NCBI RefSeq assembly: GCF_900129485.1
Contig: NZ_FQVW01000006.1
Location: 1-64,000, forward strand
Length of the DNA: 64,000 nt
DNA from: Ornithinibacillus halophilus
GTDB taxonomy: Bacteria; Bacillota; Bacilli; Bacillales; Amphibacillaceae
Reading direction: 5' to 3'
The notes beneath the pieces are model-generated. The model was not told where the DNA came from. It saw nothing but the letters and a program-made list of their open reading frames with translations, and searched no databases. The position numbers were made by a program, and so were the translations under genes. The number at the start of each line of letters is the position of its first letter. Within the stretch, counting starts at the first letter, position 1. This document shows positions 9,001-19,046 of the stretch, piece by piece.

Positions 9001-9768
9001 ATGACTTTTACGAATACTGAAGAGTACGATGACCCAATAATATACGATAAAGAAAATAATGGATATAGACCAGAACTACCATTTCTACTAAAGTGGGCAT
9101 CAAAAATGAAAGGTACCATTATAGACTTAGCTTGTGGTACAGGAAGATTAACGATTCCAATGGCAGAAAGTGGCTATCATCTAATTGGTGTTGATATCCA
9201 TAGAGGGATGTTAAACGAGGCAAAAGAAAAAGCAAGAATTCAAAATGTATCTGTTAAATGGATAGAACAGGATGGTACAAATTTAGAACTAAACGTGAAA
9301 AGTAATTTTATTTTTACAGTGGGTAACTCATTTCAGCATTTTCTTACGAATGTTGATCAAGATAAGTTGCTTTCCTCTGTTCATAAACATTTAGATAATG
9401 ATGGAATATTTATATTTGGTACACGGTTCCCTAGTGCTGAAGAGTTGTTACAACCGCCGACAGAAGAATACTGGAGAACGTATATCGATAAAGAATCAAA
9501 TGCAACTGTTGAACTTTTTACAATTAGCAATTATGATGCTTTAGAACAAGTTCAACATTATACTACGATTAGAAAATACAAAAACATAGACGGAGAATTG
9601 TTCAAAGAAAAGCGAACGAAGATATCGTTAAGATACGTATTTCCAAAAGAAATGGAAAGATTGTTACAATCGAATGGGTTTGAAATTGTAGATATCTATA
9701 GTGATTGGAACGAAACACCCGTAACTAATAATAGCTATGAGATGGTTTATGTATGTAAGAAAATATGA
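9001..9768 (+). CDS. class I SAM-dependent methyltransferase
   Basis: This 255-residue Rossmann-fold methyltransferase has motif I DLACGTGRLT near residues 42-51, a following acidic residue in GVDIH, and VGNSFQHFL as the motif IV region. The C-terminal beta-sheet half contains an ERLLQSNGF helix typical of the ubiE/Methyltransf_11 group. The substrate is not apparent. The start ATG follows GAGGTAACAGTAT, a modest ribosome site, 33 bp after the MOSC gene. The acceptor might be a small metabolite, since there is no RNA-binding domain. Confidence 0.85.
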   Translation: MTFTNTEEYDDPIIYDKENNGYRPELPFLLKWASKMKGTIIDLACGTGRLTIPMAESGYHLIGVDIHRGMLNEAKEKARIQNVSVKWIEQDGTNLELNVKSNFIFTVGNSFQHFLTNVDQDKLLSSVHKHLDNDGIFIFGTRFPSAEELLQPPTEEYWRTYIDKESNATVELFTISNYDALEQVQHYTTIRKYKNIDGELFKEKRTKISLRYVFPKEMERLLQSNGFEIVDIYSDWNETPVTNNSYEMVYVCKKI

Positions 9769-9778
9769 TATAACAATA

Positions 9779-9827
9779 CCCTTATACTAGGAGTGCATGT
9801 AACGGTTTTCCTAGTATAAGGGTTCAA
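9779..9827. terminator. convergent hairpin between methyltransferase and hsp20
   Basis: CCCTTATACTAGGA (9779-9792) pairs perfectly with TCCTAGTATAAGGG (9809-9822). It lies between convergent genes and probably serves both, although neither side has a strong T tract. Confidence 0.7.
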
Positions 9828-9831
9828 TCGT

Positions 9832-10275
9832 TTAACTATCTTCAAGTAATCGCACATTTACTCTATTTTTACGACTGGATTCTGTTACTAATCTGTGTAA
9901 TTGAATATATACTAAGCCATTTTTGTATGTTGCTTTTATTTTATCGGCACGTACTGGGAATGGTAAGGTAATTGTTCTTTCAAAAACTCCCTGCAATATT
10001 TCTTCTTTAATGACCATTCCACCATCATGACCAATGTCAATTACACCCCGAAGTTCCATCGTTGTATAGTCAACATAGATATCTAACTTTTCTAGATCGT
10101 GTAATCCTGGAATATTAACGATGCATAAGAGTTCATTGTCTGTTTGATACAAATTAACTTGGGGAATAGTAGGTTTAATAATGCCTTCAAATTGATCCCA
10201 AAATTGCTCTCCAAAAAAATGGTCCATATTTTGTTTCCAGTCACTCATTTGTTGAAATGGATCCATACGAATCAC
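9832..10275 (-). CDS. Hsp20/alpha-crystallin family small heat-shock protein
   Basis: This is a 147-residue holdase chaperone. A short N-terminal arm rich in Phe, Met and Gln (DPFQQMSDWKQ) is followed by the alpha-crystallin domain from about residue 50. The domain ends with the diagnostic GLVYIQLHR strand (GxLxIxL-type). It resembles Bacillus spore-associated and cytosolic Hsp20 proteins. The start follows GAGGTGATTCGT on the minus strand. It is a single gene transcribed convergently with the methyltransferase. No CIRCE element was noticed upstream. Confidence 0.88.
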   Translation of the reverse strand: MIRMDPFQQMSDWKQNMDHFFGEQFWDQFEGIIKPTIPQVNLYQTDNELLCIVNIPGLHDLEKLDIYVDYTTMELRGVIDIGHDGGMVIKEEILQGVFERTITLPFPVRADKIKATYKNGLVYIQLHRLVTESSRKNRVNVRLLEDS

Positions 10276-10393
10276 CTCATTTAGTATCGCTTTAATACAA
10301 TATGCCTAAAAATGTTAATGGGTGAATGTCATATTTTCTTTTGATAGAAATTATTGATATGATAAAACTTCAAAGGCATGAGGAGGTTTTGCA

Positions 10394-11011
10394 ATGCTAG
10401 AAAATGCACTAATTATGGTAGCGATTATTTTAATAATCAATATTGTTTATGTTTCGCTTTTTACAGTGCGCATGATTCTCACGTTAAAAGGGCGACGTTA
10501 TGTAGCAGCATTTGTTAGTATGTTTGAAATAGTTATTTATGTCGTAGGTTTAGGTTTAGTACTAGACAACCTAGATCAAATTCAAAATATCATCGCTTAC
10601 GCACTAGGTTATGGAATTGGGGTTGTAGTTGGTTCCATAATTGAGGAGAAACTTGCTCTAGGTTATATAACCGTTAATGTCGTATCAACTAATCCTGACT
10701 TAGCCTTTACAAAGAAAATCCGTGAAAAGGGATATGGTGTCACTAGTTGGTCTGCATATGGAATGGATGGCGATCGTTTATCGATGCAAATCCTTACGCC
10801 AAGAAAATATGAATTGCAACTTTATGAAGTGATCAAGAATATTGACCCAAAAGCGTTTATAATTTCTTATGAACCAAAGCAAATTCATGGTGGTTTCTGG
10901 GTAAAACAAGTTCGAAAAGGTCGCTTGTTTAATCCCAAAAAGAAAATGGATGGAAAACCAAATCCACCGCAAAACAATCGGAATGATGTACCGGGGTCCA
11001 AACCGGAATAG
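10394..11011 (+). CDS. yebE: DUF2179/UPF0316 membrane protein, YebE homologue
   Basis: This is a 205-residue protein with about three N-terminal membrane helices (residues 1-30, 38-58 and 66-90). A cytosolic DUF2179-type domain follows ([12 protein letters not shown], then [13 protein letters not shown]), then a charged Pro/Asn-rich tail. In B. subtilis yebE lies just before the pur operon, as here, which supports orthology. The small yebG (NETI) gene found between them there is not seen here. The start ATG follows GAGGAGG. Function is unknown; related DUF2179 domains bind nucleotides in some proteins, so a link to purine status is possible but unproven. Confidence 0.85.
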   Translation: MLENALIMVAIILIINIVYVSLFTVRMILTLKGRRYVAAFVSMFEIVIYVVGLGLVLDNLDQIQNIIAYALGYGIGVVVGSIIEEKLALGYITVNVVSTNPDLAFTKKIREKGYGVTSWSAYGMDGDRLSMQILTPRKYELQLYEVIKNIDPKAFIISYEPKQIHGGFWVKQVRKGRLFNPKKKMDGKPNPPQNNRNDVPGSKPE

Positions 11012-11022
11012 AATCTTGTAAG

Positions 11023-11217
11023 TGGATGACATCTATTCCGTTAAGTACATGATAAGTTGATTATTTGCCTACATTTTGGACATCGGTTCCTTTATTTCAT
11101 CCAAATTCATACTGATTAATCTCTAATAGGCTTAATAAGTGATTAGATGTCCGTATAAATGTGAAAATAGATTAATATCAATGAATAAAGGATTATTTGT
11201 CCTTATTCCGTAATAAC
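11023..11217. repeat. intergenic region with ATTCCGTTA / GGTTCC repeat relics
   Basis: There is no coding potential. The region holds several divergent copies of the short motif seen at 24881-25092 and 63323-63499: ATTCCGTTAA near 11035, ATCGGTTCCTTTATT near 11088 and CTTATTCCGTAATAA near 11202. These look like decayed dispersed repeats between yebE and the pur control region. Confidence 0.5.
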
Positions 11218-11234
11218 CTAACAGTCATTCGTTT

Positions 11235-11310
11235 AAATCCGAACATTAGTATCAATTTAAAATTTATTGTTCGATTTTTATTGACGGGACTGATGGGGAT
11301 TTGTTATGCT
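11235..11310 (+). promoter_or_regulatory. PurR operator (two inverted PurBoxes) and pur promoter
   Basis: PurBox 1, AAATCCGAACATT (11235-11247), and an inverted PurBox 2, ATTGTTCGATTTT (11266-11278), both fit the Bacillus consensus AWWWCCGAACWWT and are spaced by 18 bp. They lie immediately upstream of a sigma-A-like promoter with TTGACG (11281-11286) and TATGCT (11305-11310). In B. subtilis PurR binds such pairs and represses; PRPP induces. The same logic is inferred here. Confidence 0.88.
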
Positions 11311-11333
11311 TAATTCATCAATTAAATACGGGT

Positions 11334-11400
11334 CCTCATATATTTCTTGGGATATGGCCTTGAAGTTTCTACCCGGCACCGTAAATGCTGGACTATGAGG
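11334..11400 (+). ncRNA. purine riboswitch aptamer, guanine type
   Basis: The conserved purine-aptamer core is present: P1 arms CCTCATA (11334-11340) and TATGAGG (11394-11400), then GATATGGCC, AGTTTCTACC and CACCGTAAATG in order. The specificity base before TATGAG is C (GGACTATGAG), which in known riboswitches selects guanine or hypoxanthine over adenine. It lies between the PurBox promoter and purE and should control transcript elongation through the downstream hairpin. Confidence 0.95.
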
Positions 11401-11498
11401 AAGGATGAATCATTGTTTATGAATAATGGTCTGTTGTAACCGGATAAAAGGCATGAGTTTGGCTTTTTATTGCATTTTTCTATGAGTTAATCCATTAG

Positions 11499-11546
11499 TC
11501 TACTCATCTTTCCTCATTTTTTGAGGGAGACGAGTAGACTTTTTTA
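11499..11546 (+). terminator. riboswitch expression-platform attenuator before purE
   Basis: GTCTACTC and a TTTCCTCA inner arm pair with TGAGGGAGA and GAGTAGAC, followed by T6. It is placed about 100 nt after the aptamer and 26 bp before purE. Guanine binding would favour this terminator. Confidence 0.85.
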
Positions 11547-11571
11547 TTTTTAAAAAGAAAGAGGAGATTCT

Positions 11572-12063
11572 ATGCCAGTTGTTGGTGTAATAATGGGGAG
11601 TATTTCAGATTGGGAAACGATGCAGCATACCTGTGATGTTTTAAAAGAATTGGATATTTCTTATGAAAAAGAAGTCATTTCTGCGCATCGTACCCCAGAT
11701 GACATGTTTGTTTATGCAAAAACAGCTCGTGAACGTGGCTTAAAAGTAATTATTGCAGGAGCAGGGGGAGCAGCCCACTTACCAGGGATGGTTGCATCAC
11801 AAACGACCTTGCCAGTAATTGGGGTGCCTGTTCAGAGTAAAGCGTTAGATGGATTAGATTCACTACTATCCATTGTACAAATGCCAGGTGGGGTGCCAAC
11901 AGCAACGGTAGCCATTGGCAAAGCAGGAGCAACAAACGCAGGGATTTTGGCTGCTGAAATAATTGGAGCTTTCGACGAATATACGGCTGCAAAGCTAACG
12001 ACATATAGAGAAGAGATGAAAGAAAAAGTAGATGAGATGAGGGGAAACCTTGCAGAACAATAG
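11572..12063 (+). CDS. purE: N5-carboxyaminoimidazole ribonucleotide mutase
   Basis: PurE converts N5-CAIR to CAIR in de novo IMP synthesis. The 163-residue class I form is recognised by [13 protein letters not shown] at the N-terminus, the SAHRTPD motif carrying the catalytic His, and [12 protein letters not shown]. The [20 protein letters not shown] segment is also typical. It is the first gene of the operon, after the riboswitch and an AGAGGAG ribosome site. Its last codons overlap purK by 14 bp, coupling the two enzymes that act in sequence. Confidence 0.97.
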   Translation: MPVVGVIMGSISDWETMQHTCDVLKELDISYEKEVISAHRTPDDMFVYAKTARERGLKVIIAGAGGAAHLPGMVASQTTLPVIGVPVQSKALDGLDSLLSIVQMPGGVPTATVAIGKAGATNAGILAAEIIGAFDEYTAAKLTTYREEMKEKVDEMRGNLAEQ

Positions 12064-13171
12064 AGTAATTTTACCACCAAAAATAATTGGGATAATTGGT
12101 GGAGGACAATTAGGACGAATGATGGCTATTGCTGCAAAATATATGGGATATCAAATTATTGTCCTAGACCCAATACCAAATTGTCCAACTGCACAAGTAG
12201 CTGATAAGCAAATCATAGCAAATTACGATGACATGAATGCCATTAAACAATTAACAGAGGTAAGTGATGTCATCACTTATGAATTTGAAAATGTAGATTT
12301 AGAAGCTGCTACATATATCGAACAACAAGGGAAGCTGCCTCAAGGTTCATATGCATTAGAAATTACGCAAAATCGTGAAAAGGAAAAGAAGCTGATGGAG
12401 GAAGTTCGCTTACCCATCCCTAGATTTTCTATTGTAAATAGTAGAGTGGAATGTGAGCAAGCATTCGAAAAGATAACATTCCCTGCTGTCATAAAAACCT
12501 GTCGTGGGGGTTATGACGGAAAAGGACAACAGAAGCTAACGTCCCCTGAAGACCGTACACAAGCAATTGAGTTTGTAGAGAAACATCAACACTGCATTAT
12601 CGAAGAATGGATCTCATTTGATAAAGAGATATCGGTCATCTTTACAAGAACTGCAGCAGGTGCGATTGAATTTTTCCCGATAGCTGAAAATGAACATATG
12701 GACCATATATTACATAAAACAATGGCACCGGCTAAGGTTACGAAGGAAGTAAAACTAAAAGCCATCGAAGCAGCTAGAGTACTAGCAGATAAAATGAATA
12801 TCATCGGAACATTTGCTATTGAAATGTTTGTGTCAGGGGAAGATATTTATGTGAATGAGATGGCACCTCGCCCACATAATTCAGGACATTACACGATTGA
12901 ATCTTGTAATATTTCACAGTTTACTCAACATATTCGTGCCATTTGTGGTTTACCATTAATACCGGTGGAAGTTGTAACACCGGCTATCATGTTGAATATT
13001 TTAGGTGAAGATGTGGAACCAACTCTACATGCAATGCCTAAGACCCCCAATGGTTTTGTTCATTTTTATGGGAAAGATGAAGTGAAAGCAAAACGGAAGA
13101 TGGGGCATATTACATTTATAGGAGATACAGCTGAAGAACAGATTAGGCAATTTGAGGAGGCAAAACAATGA
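12050..13171 (+). CDS. purK: 5-(carboxyamino)imidazole ribonucleotide synthase
   Basis: PurK is an ATP-grasp enzyme that carboxylates AIR with bicarbonate and ATP to N5-CAIR for PurE. The N-terminal pre-ATP-grasp segment has [14 protein letters not shown]. The ATP-grasp part carries GGYDGKGQ and IIEEWI, and the metal/ATP site [14 protein letters not shown] lies near residue 270. The length is 373 residues. The start is TTG at 12050 behind GAGGGG inside purE. The end overlaps the purB start by ATGA. Confidence 0.95.
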   Translation: MQNNRVILPPKIIGIIGGGQLGRMMAIAAKYMGYQIIVLDPIPNCPTAQVADKQIIANYDDMNAIKQLTEVSDVITYEFENVDLEAATYIEQQGKLPQGSYALEITQNREKEKKLMEEVRLPIPRFSIVNSRVECEQAFEKITFPAVIKTCRGGYDGKGQQKLTSPEDRTQAIEFVEKHQHCIIEEWISFDKEISVIFTRTAAGAIEFFPIAENEHMDHILHKTMAPAKVTKEVKLKAIEAARVLADKMNIIGTFAIEMFVSGEDIYVNEMAPRPHNSGHYTIESCNISQFTQHIRAICGLPLIPVEVVTPAIMLNILGEDVEPTLHAMPKTPNGFVHFYGKDEVKAKRKMGHITFIGDTAEEQIRQFEEAKQ

Positions 13172-14463
13172 TTGAACGTTACACAAGAGAAGAAATGGGT
13201 TCGATTTGGACAGAGGAAAATAAATATAAAGCTTGGCTAGAGGTTGAAATATTAGCATGTGAAGCTTGGAGTGAACTAGGCATTATACCAAAAGAAGATG
13301 TGAAAAAACTGAGAGAAAACGCATCTTTTGATATCAATCGAATTTATGAAATTGAACAGGAAACAAGACATGATGTCGTTGCGTTTACACGTGCTGTGTC
13401 GGAAACATTAGGAGATGAGCGGAAATGGGTCCACTATGGATTAACGTCTACAGATGTGGTTGATACTGCACTTTCCTATTTATTGAAGCAGGCGAATGAC
13501 ATTATTAGAAAAGATTTACATAACTTTATTGAGATTTTAAAAAACAAAGCGATTGAACATAAGCATACAGTCATGATGGGAAGAACACACGGAGTCCATG
13601 CAGAACCAACTACCTTTGGGTTAAAGCTTGCATTATGGTTTGAAGAAATGAAACGAAATGTGGAACGCTTTGAATTAGCTGCTGATAGCATTGAGTTTGG
13701 GAAACTTTCTGGTGCAGTAGGAACATATGCCAACATCGATCCATTCGTGGAAAGTTATGTTTGTGAAAAATTAGGTCTTTCCCCAGCACCTGTGTCAACA
13801 CAAACTTTGCAAAGAGACCGTCATGCTGCTTATATTTCAACGTTGGCACTAATTGCTACCTCCATTGAAAAAATGGCTACGGAAATACGTAATTTGCAAA
13901 AGACAGAAACGAGAGAAGTAGAAGAACGATTTGCGAAAGGGCAAAAAGGCTCATCTGCAATGCCGCATAAACGTAACCCAATTGGGTCTGAAAATATGAC
14001 AGGAATGGCTCGTGTCGTTAGAGGTCACATGGTTACGGCATATGAAAATGTTTCGTTATGGCATGAACGTGATATTTCTCATTCGTCTGCAGAACGGGTT
14101 ATTTTACCAGATGCAACGATTGCCTTGAATTATATGTTAAACCGCTTTGGTAATATCGTGAAAAATTTAACAGTCTTTCCTGAAAATATGAAACGAAATA
14201 TTGATAAAACGCATGGTGTTATTTTCTCACAAAGAGTTCTACTTTCTTTAATTGATAAAGGAATGGCTAGAGAAGAGGCGTATGATCTTGTTCAGCCAAA
14301 AGCAATGGAAGCATGGGAAACTGAAATTCATTTTAAGGAATTAGTTACAAAAGATGAAAAAGTTACCTCATTACTAACTAAGGAAGAAATTGATGATTGC
14401 TTTGACTACACATATCATTTAAAAAATGTCGATGCTATTTTTGAACGCATAGGCCTAAGCTGA
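13168..14463 (+). CDS. purB: adenylosuccinate lyase
   Basis: PurB catalyses two beta-eliminations, SAICAR to AICAR and adenylosuccinate to AMP. The 431-residue length is typical of the Bacillus form. The fumarase/aspartase signature [11 protein letters not shown] lies near residue 262, [11 protein letters not shown] near 92 and [11 protein letters not shown] near 139. The start ATG overlaps the purK stop, so translation is probably coupled. purC follows 9 bp downstream. Confidence 0.97.
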   Translation: MIERYTREEMGSIWTEENKYKAWLEVEILACEAWSELGIIPKEDVKKLRENASFDINRIYEIEQETRHDVVAFTRAVSETLGDERKWVHYGLTSTDVVDTALSYLLKQANDIIRKDLHNFIEILKNKAIEHKHTVMMGRTHGVHAEPTTFGLKLALWFEEMKRNVERFELAADSIEFGKLSGAVGTYANIDPFVESYVCEKLGLSPAPVSTQTLQRDRHAAYISTLALIATSIEKMATEIRNLQKTETREVEERFAKGQKGSSAMPHKRNPIGSENMTGMARVVRGHMVTAYENVSLWHERDISHSSAERVILPDATIALNYMLNRFGNIVKNLTVFPENMKRNIDKTHGVIFSQRVLLSLIDKGMAREEAYDLVQPKAMEAWETEIHFKELVTKDEKVTSLLTKEEIDDCFDYTYHLKNVDAIFERIGLS

Positions 14464-14472
14464 GGTGGGGAA

Positions 14473-15183
14473 ATGAAGGCAGAACTTTTATATGAGGGAA
14501 AAGCCAAACAAGTGTATCGCACCAATACTAAAAGTCAACTAGTTCTATCTTACAAAAATGATGCAACAGCTTTTAATGGGAAAAAGAAAGCATTCTTTGA
14601 AGGAAAAGGCCGGTTGAATAATGAGATTTCATCACGAATTTTCACTTATTTACAGGAGCAAGGAATTTCGAGTCATTTTATTAAGCGATTAAACGAAACA
14701 GAACAACTCGTCCATGAAACAGCTATTATTCCACTAGAGGTGGTTATTCGAAATGTCGCTACTGGAAGTATTTTGAAACGCCTTGGACTAAAAGAAGGAA
14801 TGCCCTTCCAGCCACCTCTAATTGAATTATTTTACAAAAATGATGAACTTGATGATCCATTAATTAATGACGACCATGCTCTACTACTTACGAATATCAC
14901 TGTTTCTGAATTAAAAGAGATAAAGGCAAAAGCTTTAGAAGTCAATACAGTTCTTCGTGAACTCTATCAATCTCTCAATTTAGATTTAATTGATTTTAAA
15001 TTAGAGTTTGGTCGCTCGATAACTGGTGAAATTGTTCTGGCAGATGAGATTTCACCGGATACATGTAGGCTATGGGATCGTGATACACGAGAAAAAATGG
15101 ATAAGGATGTTTTCCGCCAAGGTACTGGAGATTTATTGGAAGTGTATGAAATCATCTTACATCGTCTGGAGGAGAGGAAATGA
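14473..15183 (+). CDS. purC: phosphoribosylaminoimidazole-succinocarboxamide synthase
   Basis: SAICAR synthetase joins CAIR and aspartate using ATP. The 236-residue protein begins ELLYEGKAKQVY, a hallmark of the family. It contains VVIRNVATGS and the signature LIDFKLEFG, plus DEISPDTCRLWD near the C-terminus. The start ATG follows GAGGTGGGG. Its stop overlaps the purS start by ATGA. It lies at the usual Bacillus position between purB and purS. Confidence 0.97.
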   Translation: MKAELLYEGKAKQVYRTNTKSQLVLSYKNDATAFNGKKKAFFEGKGRLNNEISSRIFTYLQEQGISSHFIKRLNETEQLVHETAIIPLEVVIRNVATGSILKRLGLKEGMPFQPPLIELFYKNDELDDPLINDDHALLLTNITVSELKEIKAKALEVNTVLRELYQSLNLDLIDFKLEFGRSITGEIVLADEISPDTCRLWDRDTREKMDKDVFRQGTGDLLEVYEIILHRLEERK

Positions 15184-15431
15184 AGAAGGTTCATGTTTAT
15201 GTAACTTTAAAACGTGGTGTATTAGATCCTCAAGGGAAAGCCATCCAAAAATCTTTAAATTCCCTTGGTTATGAGGAAGTTGTAGAAGCACGTGTAGGCA
15301 AATATTTAGAACTTCAAGTGGAAGAAGGTCCGAATTTAATGGGACGGGTGAAAGAAATGTGCGATAAATTATTAGCAAACCCAGTCATTGAGGATTACAG
15401 CTTTGAAGTGGAGGAGGCTATTCACTCGTGA
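15180..15431 (+). CDS. purS: phosphoribosylformylglycinamidine synthase subunit PurS
   Basis: PurS is the small structural subunit (83 residues) that bridges PurQ and PurL in the three-part FGAM synthase of Gram-positive bacteria. Visible features are [18 protein letters not shown] near the start and [11 protein letters not shown]. It overlaps purC by four bases and purQ by four bases (GTGA). This suggests stoichiometric, coupled synthesis with PurQ. Confidence 0.96.
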   Translation: MKKVHVYVTLKRGVLDPQGKAIQKSLNSLGYEEVVEARVGKYLELQVEEGPNLMGRVKEMCDKLLANPVIEDYSFEVEEAIHS

Positions 15432-16099
15432 AATTTGCAGTCGTTGTTTTTCCAGGATCCAATTGTGACCGAGATATGTACCATGCTGTGAAAGATGTAC
15501 TTGGAGAAGAGGCCGAATTAGTTTGGTATGAAAATAGTAATCTATCAAATTATGATGGAATATTACTACCTGGAGGCTTTTCCTATGGGGACTATCTTCG
15601 TTCTGGTGCTGTTGCAGCAACATCAAATGTTATGGAACAAGTGAAAGAGCACGCCTCTTTAGGTAAGCCGGTACTTGGTGTATGTAATGGCTTCCAAGTG
15701 CTAACAGAATCTGGATTACTTCCAGGTGCTTTAATGCGTAATAAAAACTTATCCTTCATGTGCCACCAGGAAGAACTTGTCGTTAAAAACAATGAAACAA
15801 TATTCACTTCTAGTTACTCCACGGGAGAAATTATCCGTTTTCCAATTGCCCATGGAGAAGGAAATTATTACTGTGATGAAGAAACTTTAGCCGAATTGAA
15901 AAACAATAACCAAATTGTATTTACATATAAAAATAATCCAAATGGTTCCGTATCTGATATCGCTGGAATCGTTAATAAACAAGGCAATGTCCTAGGAATG
16001 ATGCCACACCCAGAACGCGCAATGGAAAAACTACTAGGAAGCGACGATGGCCTAAAATTATTCCAATCACTTATCAATAAAGTCAAGGCAGTTGTATAA
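15428..16099 (+). CDS. purQ: phosphoribosylformylglycinamidine synthase subunit PurQ (glutaminase)
   Basis: PurQ is the class I glutamine amidotransferase subunit that delivers ammonia to PurL. The nucleophile Cys lies in GVCNGFQVL near residue 86, and the His/Glu pair in PHPERAM near residue 195. The length of 223 residues is normal. The start is GTG at 15428, overlapping purS. In B. subtilis purL follows almost directly; here about 730 bp of repeat DNA intervene, so the two halves of the same enzyme may no longer be translationally coupled. Confidence 0.96.
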   Translation: MKFAVVVFPGSNCDRDMYHAVKDVLGEEAELVWYENSNLSNYDGILLPGGFSYGDYLRSGAVAATSNVMEQVKEHASLGKPVLGVCNGFQVLTESGLLPGALMRNKNLSFMCHQEELVVKNNETIFTSSYSTGEIIRFPIAHGEGNYYCDEETLAELKNNNQIVFTYKNNPNGSVSDIAGIVNKQGNVLGMMPHPERAMEKLLGSDDGLKLFQSLINKVKAVV

Positions 16100-16129
16100 A
16101 GTTAGTAAAATAACCTACCGCTACAGAAA

Positions 16130-16740
16130 TACACTTCCAGCACTAGGCGACATCTGCTCAAGCTTCCTACGGTTGGCTGGTGATCCAGGGAACTATTTGA
16201 ATAATTTTCCTTTCTCCTTTGCGCTGAGGAAGCCTGCTTCGAAGTTCTACTAGTAGACGTAAGCGCATTATGGGGTATTACCTATGCCTTTCCTCCCGCA
16301 GGACAAAAGTTTTCGGTGGGGCGAGTAATCGCAGTGCCAAGAAGGACATCGGAAGCATAATCATCGCATGAAGGAGATTTTTCTTTATTTCCGAAGAGTC
16401 TCCGTGTATTTCCTCCACTGGTATTGTAGTAATTGTACTAAATAATTTTGATAATTATTGCAATATTGAAGGTTGATTGGAGAGGAGGGCAGTCGACTCC
16501 TTGAAAATGCATTTCCATTTGCATTTTCTGCGTGCGATGTTTCTCTGACGTAGCCTTCCTTGTCCTGTGGGAACAGCACGTGTCCGAAAACCCCAAGTGA
16601 TGCACCTGCGTCTACTAGTATTTCTAAGAAGTTAGCTTCCTCGGTGCAAGGCAGCTATGAAGCCTAATCAAGTAGTAGCCTGGCTGAGGCCGTGCCCACG
16701 GAAAGCGACTGTCCGTAGCGGAAATCAACTTAGCTGACAA
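16130..16740. repeat. dispersed repeat with inverted modules, copy B, inside the pur operon
   Basis: This non-coding block separates purQ from purL. Its right half matches copy A at the window start at high identity. The element consists of two related modules in opposite orientation. TTGCGCTGAGGAAGC (16219-16233) and TACTAGTAGACG (16248-16259) reappear inverted as CGTCTACTAGTA (16609-16620) and GCTTCCTCGGTGCAA (16635-16649). The CTCCCGCAGGAC block (about 16293-16304) pairs with GTCCTGTGGGAA near 16562. Relative to copy A it holds about 90 extra bases, roughly 16304-16395. No transposase is present. Confidence 0.82.
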
Positions 16741-16829
16741 ACTCTAGTTTATTCAAATGAAATTAAAATTCCTATATAGGAAAAGTCAATTTCTAATACA
16801 TACCAAAACGAATCGGAGGGAATCCGTTT

Positions 16830-19046
16830 ATGTTACAAACCCATGATATTAGCCCAGAACAAATTGAAAACGATAGATTGTATCAAGAAATGGGTCTTAC
16901 CGACCAAGAGTATGACATGATTAAACGTATACTTCAGCGCCGCCCAAATTTTACAGAGACAGGTATTTTCTCTGTAATGTGGTCGGAACATTGTAGTTAT
17001 AAAACATCTAAGCCACTACTGAAGAAATTCCCAACGAAAGCTCCTCATGTGTTGCAAGGACCAGGAGAAGGAGCAGGAATTATTGATATTGGCGATAACC
17101 AAGCTGTTGTATTTAAAATAGAAAGCCATAACCATCCATCAGCAGTGGAACCATATCAAGGAGCGGCAACGGGTGTTGGTGGAATTATCCGTGATGTATT
17201 TTCCATGGGAGCTCGTCCAATTGCCTTAATGAACTCACTGAGATTTGGGAATTTAACGTCAGAACGAGTAAAGTATTTATTCTCAGAAGTTGTAAATGGA
17301 ATTGCTGGATATGGCAATTGTGTTGGTGTGCCAACAGTAGGTGGAGAAGTGCAGTTTGACGATAGTTACGAGGATAATCCACTAGTTAATGCGATGTGTG
17401 TTGGGTTAATTAATCATGATGAGATCCAAAAAGGAATTGCGGCAGGTGTTGGTAACTCGATTCTTTATGCAGGTGCACCAACTGGTCGTGATGGCATTCA
17501 TGGGGCGACATTTGCATCCGATGATTTAGCCGAGGATTCAGCTAAGGACCGTCCAGCTGTTCAAGTTGGCGACCCTTTTATGGAAAAACTATTAATTGAA
17601 GCATGCTTAGAAGTTATTCATTCTGATGCACTAGTCGGAATGCAAGATATGGGGGCAGCAGGTCTAACATCTTCAGCTAGTGAGATGGCCAGCAAGGGTG
17701 GAACAGGAGTCGAGATGGACTTAGACCGTGTTCCTCAACGTGAACAAAACATGAACGCTTATGAGCTTATGCTTTCAGAATCACAAGAGCGTATGTTGTT
17801 AGTTGTGAAAAAAGGCCGGGAACAAGAAATTATCGATATTTTTAATAAGTACGGTTTAGAAGCAGTAAATGTAGGTCAGGTCGTGGAAGAGAAGGTATTT
17901 CGTATTAAGCAACATGGTGATATACAAGCAGAGATTCCAGTAGATGCATTGGCAGAGGAAGCACCGGTTTATCATATGCCTTCAAAGGAAGCAAATTATT
18001 ATAAAGAATTTCAGAATATTCAGTGCAACGTTCCGGTAGTAGAAAATCATGCCAGCGTACTGAAAGAACTTTTACAACAGCCAACGATCGCTAGTAAAGA
18101 ATGGGTGTATGACCAATACGATTCCATGGTTCAAACGAATACGGTCGTAGCTCCTGGATCCGATGCTGCTGTTATCCGTATAAAAGGAACAGAAAAAGCA
18201 TTAGCAATAACGACAGACTGTAATTCTCGCTATATTTATTTAGATCCTGAGACAGGTGGGAAAATTGCTGTAGCAGAAGCAGCGCGAAACCTTATTTGTT
18301 CAGGTGCAAGGCCTTTAGGGTTAACGGATGGCCTAAACTTTGGAAATCCAACTAATCCAGAAGTCTTTTGGCAAATGGAAAAAAGTGTAGAAGGAATGAG
18401 TGAAGCTTGTAAAGTTCTTGATACACCAGTAATTAGTGGGAATGTATCTTTGTATAATCAATCCAAAGGGAAAGCTATTTTTCCTACACCAATTGTTGGG
18501 ATGGTAGGTCTACATGAATCAGTAAATCATATTGCATCTAGTTACTTTCAAGAAGCTGGCGACCTTATTTATGTTGTTGGAGAAACCAAGCAAGAGTTCG
18601 GTGGAAGTGAATTACAAAATCTGTTGAATGGTCAGTATACAGGTAAAGCACCAGAGATTGATTTAGATATCGAGAAAAAACGTCAAACCCAAATCCTCCA
18701 AGCAATCCAACGTGGAATAATTGCATCTGCACATGATGTATCTGAAGGAGGATTAGGAGTTGCACTTGCTGAGAGTGTGTTTAATGAAAAAGGACTTGGA
18801 TTTGAAGTAGATATAAGTGGGGATATGACTGTAGCTTTATTTAGTGAATCCCAATCTCGTTTTCTATTAACGATTAAACCTGAACAACGCGAACAATTTG
18901 AAGAAATGGTAGAAGATGCAACTTTAATAGGAAATGTAACCTCTGATGGAATGATGAAGTTTCAATCAGAAAGCGTTTCGATTAAAGAAAGTGTGGAGGA
19001 ACTTTATATGCTTTGGAAAGGAGCTATTCCATGCTTGCTGAAATAA
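16830..19046 (+). CDS. purL: phosphoribosylformylglycinamidine synthase subunit PurL
   Basis: PurL is the 738-residue synthetase subunit that converts FGAR to FGAM with ATP, using ammonia from PurQ. It shows the small-PurL architecture with two AIRS-like repeats. Motifs include [13 protein letters not shown] with the catalytic His near residue 52, [20 protein letters not shown], and the second-half motifs [12 protein letters not shown] and GGSELQ. The start ATG follows CGGAGGG. It reopens the operon after the repeat. Its 3' end overlaps purF by 16 bp. Confidence 0.97.
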   Translation: MLQTHDISPEQIENDRLYQEMGLTDQEYDMIKRILQRRPNFTETGIFSVMWSEHCSYKTSKPLLKKFPTKAPHVLQGPGEGAGIIDIGDNQAVVFKIESHNHPSAVEPYQGAATGVGGIIRDVFSMGARPIALMNSLRFGNLTSERVKYLFSEVVNGIAGYGNCVGVPTVGGEVQFDDSYEDNPLVNAMCVGLINHDEIQKGIAAGVGNSILYAGAPTGRDGIHGATFASDDLAEDSAKDRPAVQVGDPFMEKLLIEACLEVIHSDALVGMQDMGAAGLTSSASEMASKGGTGVEMDLDRVPQREQNMNAYELMLSESQERMLLVVKKGREQEIIDIFNKYGLEAVNVGQVVEEKVFRIKQHGDIQAEIPVDALAEEAPVYHMPSKEANYYKEFQNIQCNVPVVENHASVLKELLQQPTIASKEWVYDQYDSMVQTNTVVAPGSDAAVIRIKGTEKALAITTDCNSRYIYLDPETGGKIAVAEAARNLICSGARPLGLTDGLNFGNPTNPEVFWQMEKSVEGMSEACKVLDTPVISGNVSLYNQSKGKAIFPTPIVGMVGLHESVNHIASSYFQEAGDLIYVVGETKQEFGGSELQNLLNGQYTGKAPEIDLDIEKKRQTQILQAIQRGIIASAHDVSEGGLGVALAESVFNEKGLGFEVDISGDMTVALFSESQSRFLLTIKPEQREQFEEMVEDATLIGNVTSDGMMKFQSESVSIKESVEELYMLWKGAIPCLLK

